A stretch of DNA of 46,812 nucleotides from Bacteroides sp. (GCA_017471925.1 JAFURM010000044.1:1-46812), one strand, 5' to 3'. Counted from the first letter of the stretch, positions 34,986-42,933 are shown. The notes: generated from the sequence alone by a model not told the origin. Program-made: numbers and translations.

Positions 34986-34993
34986 CAAAAATA
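34986..34993 (-). promoter_or_regulatory. Candidate -7 box for the fimbrillin-like unit
   Basis: TATTTTTG on the minus strand. It would give a leader of about 215 nt up to the leader terminator. The leader includes a 13-codon frame starting at ATG near 34955 (MQQLYRPHTPSPV) and the palindrome CATTGGCGGCCAATG. Confidence 0.45.
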
Positions 34994-35088
34994 GGGAAAT
35001 CCCGGAAATATCAGGCATAGGGGGAGGCGTTTTTTTCGTTGCCGTTTGTTTCTTTTTACCCCCCTTTTGTTACCTGCCCCCCTCTTCC

Positions 35089-35188
35089 GGAACTACACGC
35101 GGTTTCCGCCGGAACTGCACGCGTTTATTCCAGAAATTGCGTGCAATTTCCAATGGAATTGCACGCTGTTCCGGAAGGAATTGCGTGC
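35089..35188. repeat. Five-unit 22-bp tandem array (array 3)
   Basis: The 12-bp core GGAATTGCRYGC recurs at 35089, 35111, 35133, 35155 and 35177, exactly 22 bp apart each time, as GGAACTACACGC, GGAACTGCACGC, GAAATTGCGTGC, GGAATTGCACGC and GGAATTGCGTGC. Units are linked by TTTCC-type spacers. Neighbours can pair, e.g. GCGTGCAATT (35140-35149) with AATTGCACGC (35157-35166). The rest of the 533-bp gap 34732-35264 holds the leader described above, a pyrimidine-rich stretch and the phosphohexomutase terminator. Confidence 0.92.
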
Positions 35189-35241
35189 AAAAAACAAGGG
35201 CTGAAAGTCCGCCTGTCAAACAAGCAAGCTTTCAGCCCTTG
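35189..35241 (-). terminator. Terminator of the phosphohexomutase gene
   Basis: CAAGGGCTGAAAG (35195-35207) pairs perfectly with CTTTCAGCCCTTG (35229-35241). On the minus strand the hairpin is followed by TTTTTTG. It lies 24 bp after the stop codon and abuts array 3. Confidence 0.9.
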
Positions 35242-35264
35242 GATATTTGTTATTTATCCGTTTG

Positions 35265-37010
35265 TCAGATGCCTAAGGAAGCCCTTACGGCCTGCACCTT
35301 CTCGTCGGCTTCGGCAGAAGCGGCGGCGTAGCACTTGGGACATCCCATTTCGCCCTTCACCTCTACATAGAACTTGATCTTAGGCTCTGTGCCGGAGGGG
35401 CGGACGGATATCTTCGTGCCATCTTCCGTGAAGTATTGCAGCACGTTGCTGGTTTCGGGCATCACGATGTCGCTCACGCAGCCCTCACCGTCAGTGGCCT
35501 TCAGGGTCTTGTAGTCCTTGGCCAGCACCACCTTGGAGCCTCCGATTTCCTTGGGCGGATTGGCACGGAAGTTCTCCATCATGGCCTTGATTTCATCTGC
35601 ACCGCTCTTGCCGGGCTTCACCACGTTCACCGTGGTTTCCTTGGAGAAGCCATATTCCACGTAGATTTCCATCAGGATGTCATAGAGCGTCTTGCCCTGG
35701 TCCTTGGCCCAGGCACAGATTTCGGCCAGCAGTGTGCAGGCAGAGACGGCATCCTTGTCGCGCACGAAGTCTTCGGCCAGGAAGCCATAGCTCTCTTCGC
35801 CACCGCCGATGTACTGCTGCTTGCCCTCGCTCAGGCGGATTTCGCGGGCAATCCACTTGAAGCCGGTGTAGCAGTCGCGCATCTCGATGTTGTTCTTGTC
35901 GGCCACGGCCTTGATGAGTTCAGTGGTCACGATGGTCTTCACGATGAAGTCCGTGTCCTTCATCTTGCCCATGGCCTTGCGGTTCTTGATGATGTAGTAG
36001 AGGAATATCAGGCAGGTCTGGTTGCCGTTGATGAGCACCCACTCGCCCTTGTCGTCCTTGCAGGCCATGCCTACACGGTCGGCATCGGGGTCGGTGGCCA
36101 TCACGATGTCGGCGTCGATGCTCTTGGCCAGGGCTATGGCCATGGAGAGAGCCTCGGCATTTTCGGGATTGGGGGAAACGACGGTGGGGAAGTCTCCGCT
36201 CTTCACCATCTGCTCGGGCACGCAGTGCACGTTCTCAAAGCCCCACTGCTTCAGTGCGCGGGGCACGAGCATCATGCCTGTGCCATGAATCGGCGTGAAG
36301 ACAATGCTGAGGTCCTTCTGACGCCGGATGACTTCGGGGTCGATGGAGATGGTGTGCACCTTGTCCAGATAGACGCCGTCCACGTCTTCACCGATGATTT
36401 GGATGAGTTCCTTGTTGCCCTCGAACTTGATGTCGGCAGCGGAGGCAATCTTGTTCACCTCGTCAATGATGCCCTTGTCGTGAGGGGCGAGCACCTGTGC
36501 GCCGTCGTCCCAATAGGCTTTGTAACCATTATACTCCTTCGGATTATGTGAGGCGGTCAGAATGATGCCGCTCTGACATCCCAGGTGTCGGATGGCGAAT
36601 GACATTTCGGGAGTGGGGCGCATGTCTTCAAAGAGATAGACCTTAATGCCGTTGGCCGAGAAGATGTTGGCCGAGATTTCCGCGAAGAGGCGGCTGTTGT
36701 TGCGGCAGTCGTGACCGATGCAGACCGAGATTTGCTCCAAGCCGGCAAAGTTCTTGTTCAGATAGTTGGAGAGTCCCTGCGTGGCCGCACCTACGGTGTA
36801 GATGTTCATGCGGTTGCTGCCTACGCCCATGATGCCGCGCAAACCGCCCGTACCAAATTCCAGGTCTTTGTAGAAGCACTCGATGAGTTCGGTCTTGTCT
36901 TCATTTTCCAACATGCGTTTCACCTCTGCCTGAGTTTCGGCGTCATAGGCCGGAGTCAGCCACTTCCGGGCCTTCTCAGTGACTTGCTTAATCAGTTCCT
37001 GATTTTCCAT
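35265..37010 (-). CDS. Phosphohexomutase (phosphoglucomutase/phosphomannomutase, PgcA-like)
   Basis: This 581-residue cytoplasmic enzyme interconverts glucose-1- and glucose-6-phosphate (possibly also mannose phosphates). Motifs: GTGGLRGIMG, phosphoserine loop TASHNPKEYNGYK (Ser154), metal loop DPDADRVG (~residue 320), sugar loop GGGEESYG, and phosphate loop RPSGTEPKIKF. The length fits the ~580-residue group typified by B. subtilis PgcA. The ATG at 37010 (MENQELIKQV) is chosen; a longer in-frame version would start close to the -7 box. It has its own promoter and terminator. Confidence 0.94.
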   Translation of the reverse strand: MENQELIKQVTEKARKWLTPAYDAETQAEVKRMLENEDKTELIECFYKDLEFGTGGLRGIMGVGSNRMNIYTVGAATQGLSNYLNKNFAGLEQISVCIGHDCRNNSRLFAEISANIFSANGIKVYLFEDMRPTPEMSFAIRHLGCQSGIILTASHNPKEYNGYKAYWDDGAQVLAPHDKGIIDEVNKIASAADIKFEGNKELIQIIGEDVDGVYLDKVHTISIDPEVIRRQKDLSIVFTPIHGTGMMLVPRALKQWGFENVHCVPEQMVKSGDFPTVVSPNPENAEALSMAIALAKSIDADIVMATDPDADRVGMACKDDKGEWVLINGNQTCLIFLYYIIKNRKAMGKMKDTDFIVKTIVTTELIKAVADKNNIEMRDCYTGFKWIAREIRLSEGKQQYIGGGEESYGFLAEDFVRDKDAVSACTLLAEICAWAKDQGKTLYDILMEIYVEYGFSKETTVNVVKPGKSGADEIKAMMENFRANPPKEIGGSKVVLAKDYKTLKATDGEGCVSDIVMPETSNVLQYFTEDGTKISVRPSGTEPKIKFYVEVKGEMGCPKCYAAASAEADEKVQAVRASLGI

Positions 37011-37062
37011 AAGAATACTGTTATTTAAAGTTATACATCTATTTCCATTAACTGTCAATATG

Positions 37063-37070
37063 CAAATATA
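37063..37070 (-). promoter_or_regulatory. -7 box for the phosphohexomutase gene
   Basis: TATATTTG on the minus strand (37070-37063), 52 bases before the ATG; no clear TTTG upstream. Confidence 0.55.
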
Positions 37071-37161
37071 GGGATTTAGTTTGAACTCCTGCCATTTAGT
37101 GAGATAAAAAAAACAACTTGGGAAGGATTACTTTGTCATCCCCACGCATCCGGACATCGCG

Positions 37162-38805
37162 CTACTCGGTAATCAGATAGCGTTCGCCCGTCTGCTTCAC
37201 ATATTCTTCCAGGAACTCCTTGGGGAATCCCGGACGGATGACCGGAGCGGGTTGGCCGATGGCGTTGCGCTCGAACTGTCCGTCCTTCACCCGCTTCACC
37301 ACGCCGTCGTTGAACTTCACGACGAAGAATTCGCCCAGGCGTTTCCAGGCATCGACGGTGCTCTGGGCCGAGAGTTCGGTGTAGTTGGTCAGGAAGGTCT
37401 TGGCCTTGGCGGGGTCTTTCTCCCACAGGCGCAGGGCGGCTGTCTCAATGCCCTCCTGTGCATCGCTGAAGGTGGTCTCCAGGCTGCTCTGCACAGCACG
37501 CACATCGGGCATCATCAGGTCGTAGCGGGGATAGACCATGTTGGCCACCCAGTTGTATATCCAGAAGGCCGACTTCCAGGAGAAGGTGACGTAGTCGGCT
37601 CCCTCCACACGGCTGTAGCACTGGGGCACCCTGTCCGTGCAGCAATAGACGGGGGTGAAGACGGTCATGTTGGCATCGTCGTTGCCAAACCAGAGCACGC
37701 CGCCCACGGGGTCGGGCATGGAGGAGCGCATCTGTGCCACGAAGACGAAGCCGCTCTGCTGGGTGGAGATGGGGCGTTCGTTGAAGTACTCCTTGCCCTC
37801 GTGCTTGAAGGAGAGAGGCGACAGGCGGTAGGGGGTGTGATAGGCTCCGGCGCCGAAGTCGTTGCTGATGTCTAACGGGGTGCCTTCATAGTGGTCGCGC
37901 ATGGCCTGGCGGATGTCCTGAACGGAAATCTTGCGGTTGGGCTTCAGATAGAGGGGCATGGGGGTGTCGCTCTGTCCCTGGATGTAGGGCAGGAACTCGC
38001 TGCCGCGGTCGGTGAACATGTTGTAGTAGCTCCACACGCGGGCCTCGCAATAGCGGCGTGCACCGAAGTCGAGCGGTGCATAGGCATTGGCGAAGCTGAA
38101 GTCCTTGTTCATGCCGTCGAAATACTTCTTCTCGCGGGCAAAGGAGATGACATCGGGGGAATAGAGGCAGTTCTCCTTGTCGTTCAGGTCGAAACGGTGG
38201 ATGCGGCTCTGGTTGGCATGGGCCGCGATGCAGTCGTCAGGGATGCGTATGGCCACCCACACGGCACCGCGCACGCCAGGTCCCTTGCCTATCATCTCCA
38301 TGATCCACACCTCGTTGGGGTCGGCAATGGTGAACGACTCACCGCTGCTGTAGTAGCCATACTCTTCCACCAGGCCGGTCATCACCTTGATGGCCTCGCG
38401 GGCGGAGGTGGAGCGCTGCAGGGCCAGGTAAATCAGGCTTCCATAGTCGATGACGCCGGTCGTGTCCACCAGTTCGGGCCGTCCGCCGAAGGTGGTCTCG
38501 GCGATGGTGAGCTGATATTCGTTCATGTTGCCGATGACGTTGTAGGTCTGGCGGGCCTGCTCAATCTGGCCGAGATACTTGCCCGTGTCCCACTCGTAAA
38601 CATCCACCATCGTGCCTTTCTTGTGGATGCCGGCAGGATAGTGATACAACTCGCCGAACAGACCATAGGAGTCGGCGGAATAGGAGACGATGGTGGAGCC
38701 ATCGGCCGATGCGTTCTTGCCCACGATGAGGTTGGTGCAAGCCAGGGAGCTTGCAACGGAGAGCGCGAGCATCAGGATAAGGGAAAAGATACTTTTCATG
38801 TTCAT
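37162..38805 (-). CDS. C69-family dipeptidase (PepD-like Ntn hydrolase)
   Basis: This 547-residue protein has a Sec signal peptide (IFSLILMLALSVASSLA). Cleavage before Cys23 would expose the catalytic N-terminal Cys of the mature enzyme (CTNLIVGKNASADGS), as in C69/U34 dipeptidases. Other family features are TIAETTFGG, EEYGYYSSGESFTIADPNEVWIMEMIG, and RIPDDCIAAHANQSRIHRFD. It is expected to cleave dipeptides in the periplasm. Two possible ATGs (38805 and 38799) differ by two residues. It lies 27 bp downstream of the M23 peptidase gene, so the two are probably co-transcribed. Confidence 0.93.
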   Translation of the reverse strand: MNMKSIFSLILMLALSVASSLACTNLIVGKNASADGSTIVSYSADSYGLFGELYHYPAGIHKKGTMVDVYEWDTGKYLGQIEQARQTYNVIGNMNEYQLTIAETTFGGRPELVDTTGVIDYGSLIYLALQRSTSAREAIKVMTGLVEEYGYYSSGESFTIADPNEVWIMEMIGKGPGVRGAVWVAIRIPDDCIAAHANQSRIHRFDLNDKENCLYSPDVISFAREKKYFDGMNKDFSFANAYAPLDFGARRYCEARVWSYYNMFTDRGSEFLPYIQGQSDTPMPLYLKPNRKISVQDIRQAMRDHYEGTPLDISNDFGAGAYHTPYRLSPLSFKHEGKEYFNERPISTQQSGFVFVAQMRSSMPDPVGGVLWFGNDDANMTVFTPVYCCTDRVPQCYSRVEGADYVTFSWKSAFWIYNWVANMVYPRYDLMMPDVRAVQSSLETTFSDAQEGIETAALRLWEKDPAKAKTFLTNYTELSAQSTVDAWKRLGEFFVVKFNDGVVKRVKDGQFERNAIGQPAPVIRPGFPKEFLEEYVKQTGERYLITE

Positions 38806-38832
38806 AAATCTATTTGTCTTTTTGATTGTTGG

Positions 38833-40548
38833 TTACCAGATAAAATCGTAGTGCTTCACCGTGGTGTTACCACACTCGTCGGTGACGGTCAGCTGCAGTC
38901 GGTGCTTTCCTCCGCGCTTCAGGCGTTGGGGGTCCAGGCGGCAGACCAGGCGGCCGTCGATGGCGTTCAGACGGCCGAAGAGGACGAAGCGGCCGTCTAT
39001 CTCGCCGCGGTAGGAGGTGATGCCGGTCTCCGCGTCCTTGGCCTTCACCGTGATGCGGCCGCTGCGTCCCCAGCTGTTCTGTCCGATGGGGGTGAGGCGG
39101 GGCGGCAGGGTGTCCACAGCCACGGTGTAGGTGCCCAACTCGCGTATGCGGGCTTTCATGAAACCGCCTTCGTAGCGTCCGCCCACGCTGTGCTTCCGCC
39201 CACGTTCATCCACGCGGGCCACATAGTATTTGGTGGAGTCAGCCAGCGGATGGCGCCGCAAGCCGATGCTCAGCTCGGCATAGTCATGCAGGGGCACACG
39301 GGCAGTGTGCAGACGGTAGGTGTAGGCCACGGCGGCACTGTCGACCGTCAGGGCATAGTCCAAGGGCACATCGTCATAGAGCAGGCCGCGCGGGATGTGC
39401 AGGGTGAGGCCCAGGTCCTGCAGGGTGTTCGGCCGGTCCCAGTGCAGGAAATGCTTGGCCCGATGTTCCGGAACGGCGGTCTCCGTCTTCTTTCCGTGTA
39501 TCGTGAAGGCCACGCGGGTTGTGTTGCCCAGGGCGTCGCTCAGGGTATAGCACAGGCGGTAGGGCCGCTCTTCGTCAATGGTGACCACGCCCCGGTTGTC
39601 GTTGGCAGCATGGAGCAGGCGCAGGCGGTTGCCTGGCTCAATGAAGGACTTCATGTATTGTCCCTCCGTCCAGGAGTTGATGTAGCGGTGTTCGTCGTAG
39701 GAGAAGCGGTCCACCACGCTGCGGCACACCTCTCGGCCGTCCACCTCGAGGATGACCGTGTGCACGCCATAGCGGTTGTGCACCCCGTTCATATAGTCAT
39801 AAGCCTTTATGCCGAAACCAATCTCGCCCCAAGCGGTCACGCTCTCTTTGGGGTGCAGGGGGAAGCGTTGCGGCACGGACTTACCGTTGACCGTGCCCCG
39901 TCCCCGCCGGGGGAACAGCATGAGGCCCTCGGCACGGGGCGGAGTGGTGTCGTCCAAGCGGCCGGCAAAAAAGGGGAGCGGGTCCACATAATCGCCCGTG
40001 GCCGTCTCGATGAGTTCCATGTGGAGATGGGGGCCGAAGGAGTAGCCCGTGTTTCCGCCCAGGGCGATGACCTCGCCGGCCTTCACCGGATATTCCCCCG
40101 GCCGGGCCTCGATGGTGACCTCCCAGTTCTCCTGATCATACTGCAGGGCCTCCACGCGGCGGGCCACGTCGCCCATGAAGGCACTGAGGTGACGGTTGAT
40201 GGCCGTGTAGCCGTTGTCATAGACCACGTCCAACACCAGACCCGAGCCGTGCGTCACCCTGATGCGCGACAGGTAGCCGTCGGCCAAGGCACGTATGGGC
40301 TTGCCGCTGACGCCGCCGGTCTTGAAGTCCAGGCCGCCATGGAAATGATCGGTGCGAATCTCGCCGAAGTTGCCCGACAGGAGGAGCGGACGCTCCACGG
40401 GTGACGCGAAGGAGATCGGCGCCTGCAGCGTGTCGGCCTGCGCATGGCCGCGCACCGTGGGAAGGACCGACAGCGTGCAGTAAAGGAGAGCCGGAGAAAG
40501 CCGCCTCCACACCTTATATATATATAGGGAGAGGGAATCACTCTTCAT
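38833..40548 (-). CDS. M23-family metallopeptidase (LytM-like)
   Basis: This 571-residue protein has an N-terminal hydrophobic signal (LSPALLYCTLSVLPTVRGHAQA). The LytM domain covers ~55-190: zinc ligands His70 and Asp74 in HFHGGLDFKT, His120 (INRHLSAF), and His176 in PHLHMEL. This should be an active glycyl/DD-endopeptidase acting on peptidoglycan. The C-terminal ~380 residues are beta-rich with Ig-like features and may bind the wall or a partner. The start overlaps the stop of the DUF4738 gene by 11 bp, so translation is coupled. Confidence 0.92.
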   Translation of the reverse strand: MKSDSLSLYIYKVWRRLSPALLYCTLSVLPTVRGHAQADTLQAPISFASPVERPLLLSGNFGEIRTDHFHGGLDFKTGGVSGKPIRALADGYLSRIRVTHGSGLVLDVVYDNGYTAINRHLSAFMGDVARRVEALQYDQENWEVTIEARPGEYPVKAGEVIALGGNTGYSFGPHLHMELIETATGDYVDPLPFFAGRLDDTTPPRAEGLMLFPRRGRGTVNGKSVPQRFPLHPKESVTAWGEIGFGIKAYDYMNGVHNRYGVHTVILEVDGREVCRSVVDRFSYDEHRYINSWTEGQYMKSFIEPGNRLRLLHAANDNRGVVTIDEERPYRLCYTLSDALGNTTRVAFTIHGKKTETAVPEHRAKHFLHWDRPNTLQDLGLTLHIPRGLLYDDVPLDYALTVDSAAVAYTYRLHTARVPLHDYAELSIGLRRHPLADSTKYYVARVDERGRKHSVGGRYEGGFMKARIRELGTYTVAVDTLPPRLTPIGQNSWGRSGRITVKAKDAETGITSYRGEIDGRFVLFGRLNAIDGRLVCRLDPQRLKRGGKHRLQLTVTDECGNTTVKHYDFIW

Positions 40549-41077
40549 AGGGTTCTTCCATCATTTCCTGTTTCTCTACAGTGATTTTTCCATCGGCAGC
40601 GATGGCCACGCTCAGGGGGACGTAGAGATCCGACTGGGGATAGCACAGGGTTACGGCATAGTGAATGGCCTGAGGGGTCACCTTGTCGAAGATGAATCCC
40701 TCCAGGATGGCATGTTTCAGGAAGTCCACGCTCACCCAAGGGGCAAAATAGTTCTTGGTGAAGGTCTTCTCCACCAGAGCCTTGCCACCCGAAAGCAGCT
40801 GCAAGGTAACCTCATTGTCCACGAAAAGTTCTCCCTGCTCGTTCTTCACGAGGGGGAGGTCGTTGTTGGGCCGCCGCGTCAGGATGGAGTGCCAGGTCTT
40901 CCCCTTGAAGGCAATCTCGTCACTCGCCGACACCGGCTCCATCTGCTGGGGAGGTCTGGTCTTTTCTCCATCCAGCATCAGGACGCGAATGCCGCTCTCC
41001 TCCTTTCCCTGTCGCGAGCCGCAAGCCGCCAACAACAGGAGCAACCCACCGGCCAGACATAAAATCAATCGTTTCAT
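40538..41077 (-). CDS. DUF4738-type lipoprotein
   Basis: This 179-residue protein has a lipoprotein signal with Cys19 (LLLLAAC). The mature part (WHSILTRRPNNDLPLVKNEQGELFVDNEVTL ... KNYFAPW) resembles a Bacteroidota family I know as DUF4738, of unknown function. I use the ATG at 41077, which gives the lipobox and follows the -7 box; an upstream frame extension carries no signal. It overlaps the M23 gene, so it may be a partner or substrate-binding factor for that peptidase. Confidence 0.8.
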   Translation of the reverse strand: MKRLILCLAGGLLLLLAACGSRQGKEESGIRVLMLDGEKTRPPQQMEPVSASDEIAFKGKTWHSILTRRPNNDLPLVKNEQGELFVDNEVTLQLLSGGKALVEKTFTKNYFAPWVSVDFLKHAILEGFIFDKVTPQAIHYAVTLCYPQSDLYVPLSVAIAADGKITVEKQEMMEEPYEE

Positions 41078-41102
41078 TGCGCAATCTTTGAATTTGAAAA
41101 GA

Positions 41103-41110
41103 CAAAGATA
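41103..41110 (-). promoter_or_regulatory. -7 box for the DUF4738-M23-C69 unit
   Basis: TATCTTTG on the minus strand (41110-41103), 25 bases before the ATG. Confidence 0.6.
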
Positions 41111-41147
41111 GCGAGATTTCATTGAATACAGAAATCTACTTCCAGTT

Positions 41148-41327
41148 TTAGAGTCTGTTTTGAATTTATTCCATTCTTTTATTATTCGCTTTCCATGAGT
41201 CTCTTTTCGGCTCTTTTGTCCGTTCTTTCTCGTCACATAGCCCGCTATGCTCCTTGAAAGAACAAACACAAAATATCTCGAAAAGAGTCCTCATAAAAAG
41301 GCTGAATAAATTCAAAACAGACTCTTA
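41148..41327. mobile_element. MITE-like element with 21-bp terminal inverted repeats and TTA duplication
   Basis: Exact 21-bp inverted ends (41151-41171 and 41304-41324; GAGTCTGTTTTGAATTTATT and complement) enclose 132 bp. TTA on both sides (41148-41150, 41325-41327) looks like a target duplication. The interior is also palindromic: GTTCTTTC with GAAAGAAC, and ATAGC-CC-GCTAT near the centre. It has no coding capacity, so it would need a transposase from elsewhere. Confidence 0.85.
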
Positions 41328-41334
41328 AGCGAAA

Positions 41335-41390
41335 AGTCTTCTATACAATTGATAGTTGACAGTTGATAATTGATAGTTGATAATTATTCC
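41335..41390. repeat. TTGATAGTTGATAATTGA-type short repeat, copy 1
   Basis: GATAGTTGA and GATAATTGA words alternate after AGTCTTCTATA. An inverted copy with the same order, including TATAGAAGACT, is at 42889-42942, and a shorter copy at 42664-42700. Confidence 0.7.
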
Positions 41391-41553
41391 CCTCTCATCC
41401 CTGCCTAAAAAACTATACTTCTCTTTTAAAATGTTAATGTTAAAGGCGAGCGTTAAACCAATGCTTTCCCGGGTTGTCATAGATACGTTGCAACACAATA
41501 GGTATTATAAACATAGAACGTATTAACATTTAAAAGAAAAGGAGAACAGAACA

Positions 41554-42090
41554 ATGAAAAGAATAGCAATGATGTTGATGGCCGCCTTCTTCGTAGGCGG
41601 AGTGATGATGGCCCAGCCGGGTCGTCGTGGTGAAGGCAAGATGCAAGACCCCAAGGCGCATGCCGAGCGCATGACCGAGCGCATGGCCAAGGAGTATGGC
41701 CTGGACGATGCACAGAAGGCGAAGCTCCTGGAGGTGAACATGGCCTGGGTCGAAAAGATGGGCAGCATGAGACCGCCGCGCGGCATGAAGAGACCCGCCC
41801 CGGAAAAGGCTTGCTGTGACTCATGCACGTGCGCCAAGGAGAAGAAAGGGGGCAAGGAGGCCAAGCGTCAGCCCAAGGCCGACAAGCGTCCCCAGCTGAC
41901 CGACGAACAGCGTGCGCAGATGAAGGCCGAGCGGGAGAAACGACAGACCGACATGCAGGCCGCCCGTCAGGAGTATGACGCACAGCTGCAGCAAATCATG
42001 ACGAAGGAGCAGTATGCCGCCTACACCAAGAAGATGCAGGAGCGCAAGGAGAAGGCCGGCAAGCGTCCCGACAGAGGCGAAAGAGAGTGA
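41554..42090 (+). CDS. DUF4890-type periplasmic protein (Spy/CpxP-like) with Cys cluster
   Basis: This 178-residue protein has a Sec signal (MKRIAMMLMAAFFVGGVMMAQ). The mature part is helical and strongly basic/Met-rich, with two copies of a KEYGLDDAQKAKLLEVN / LTDEQRAQMKAEREKRQ pattern, like Spy/CpxP chaperones and the DUF4890 family. An insert at residues 87-93 reads CCDSCTC, unusual for these families and suggestive of metal or thiol chemistry. A good ribosome site (AAAGGAGAA) precedes the ATG. It stands alone between repeat-rich regions. Confidence 0.82.
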   Translation: MKRIAMMLMAAFFVGGVMMAQPGRRGEGKMQDPKAHAERMTERMAKEYGLDDAQKAKLLEVNMAWVEKMGSMRPPRGMKRPAPEKACCDSCTCAKEKKGGKEAKRQPKADKRPQLTDEQRAQMKAEREKRQTDMQAARQEYDAQLQQIMTKEQYAAYTKKMQERKEKAGKRPDRGERE

Positions 42091-42126
42091 CGACAGCACT
42101 CAAGAATGCGTGTCATTCCACAGGTG

Positions 42127-42198
42127 AAGGCACGGATTATGCGGATTCCGCATTGCTTACAATGTAAACATTATTCGAATCCGCAAAATCCGTGCCTT
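42127..42198. repeat. REP-like palindrome, copy 2
   Basis: Arms 42127-42148 and 42177-42198 (AAGGCACGGATT .. GCGGATTC / GAATCCGC .. AATCCGTGCCTT) pair with one mismatch around GCATTG-ctta-CAATGT. The core is shared with copy 1 at 12585-12673, but the inner six bases differ. It lies 37 bp after the DUF4890 gene and may terminate it. Confidence 0.85.
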
Positions 42199-42452
42199 TG
42201 TCGTGTTCTGCCTGTTGCGCAACGTCGGTTGTCACCTGACAGTCCGGGGTTGCGCTTCGCTTGTCGTCGGGGTGTGAAGCGGACGAACTGTCTGTATGTC
42301 CTTGCTTCATGCCACGACAGGCGCGGATTCCTCTCAAAAAAACTGAAGTTTCAGGAAGTAGCGGAAAATATTCTTATTCACCTGTGTATGAAGCGATTAA
42401 GCCTCACTCTCAACTTTATCACACAAAAAACCTTACACCACCCAAGTGCTGA

Positions 42453-42627
42453 GCCGCTGAGCACCTCAGCGTTAAGCCGCTGAACACTCGAGTGCTCAGC
42501 GGCTGAGCTATATAACCACTCATTAGCTGAGCGCCACCACCACTCATTAGCTGAGCACTTCGGGGTTCGTTGCTCTCGCGACGAGGTACTCATTAGCGGA
42601 GTGCTACCACCGTTCAGCGGTTCAACA
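42453..42627. repeat. Degenerate ~23-bp tandem array (array 4)
   Basis: GCTGAG/GCTGAA/GCGGAG words recur at 42456, 42479, 42502, 42526, 42550 and 42596 (steps 23, 23, 24, 24, 46). They come with CATTAGCTGAGC, CTCAGCGG and TTCGGGGTTC words; inverted CTCAGC/GCTGAG pairs allow hairpins. The 851-bp gap 42091-42941 also holds the REP palindromes, short AT repeats and a small palindrome GTCGGCAAGCCGAC (42808-42821). I see no convincing gene in it. Confidence 0.75.
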
Positions 42628-42867
42628 TTTCGGGGTTCATGGAGGGGGATGCGGGCTTCCTTTTATAATTGATAGTTGATAGTTGATCATTGACAATTGG
42701 AAGCGGAGACCCAAATGACAAGATTTTTTCTTATGAAAATCTACGGGAATATACATTTCAGGCCGTGCGAAGTACATCAGTACTTACTTGTATAGACACC
42801 CCTCAGTCGGCAAGCCGACAGCTCTCTGTGCAGAAACACAGATTCCCGCAGAGAAACCCGTGTTTTC

Positions 42868-42889
42868 ATCCGTGTAATCCGTGCCTAAA
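42868..42889. repeat. Single REP arm, copy 3
   Basis: These 22 bp are identical to the right arm of copy 1 (12652-12673). I see no left arm within 200 bp, so this is a half element. It is followed directly by the AT-rich short repeat. Confidence 0.85.
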
Positions 42890-42933
42890 ATTATCAATTA
42901 TCAACTATCAATTATAGAAGACTGTCAATTATA

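Noticed and set aside
34766-34993. Invertible promoter controlling the fimbrillin-like gene
   Set aside because: No pair of inverted repeats flanks the candidate promoter and no invertase gene is in the window.
35089-35188. CRISPR array
   Set aside because: Units are contiguous 22-bp degenerate repeats with no unique spacers and no cas genes nearby. The same holds for the other three arrays.
34933-35377. Small plus-strand frames in the gap before the phosphohexomutase gene
   Set aside because: They run through a terminator and tandem repeats and overlap the 3' end of the phosphohexomutase gene; no start site or family support.
37891-40404. Long plus-strand open frame across the dipeptidase and M23 genes
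   Set aside because: It runs antisense to two well-supported genes and their junction, with no recognisable domain.
42106-42483. Possible 125-codon gene after the DUF4890 gene
   Set aside because: It runs through a REP palindrome and the start of a tandem array; composition is not protein-like.
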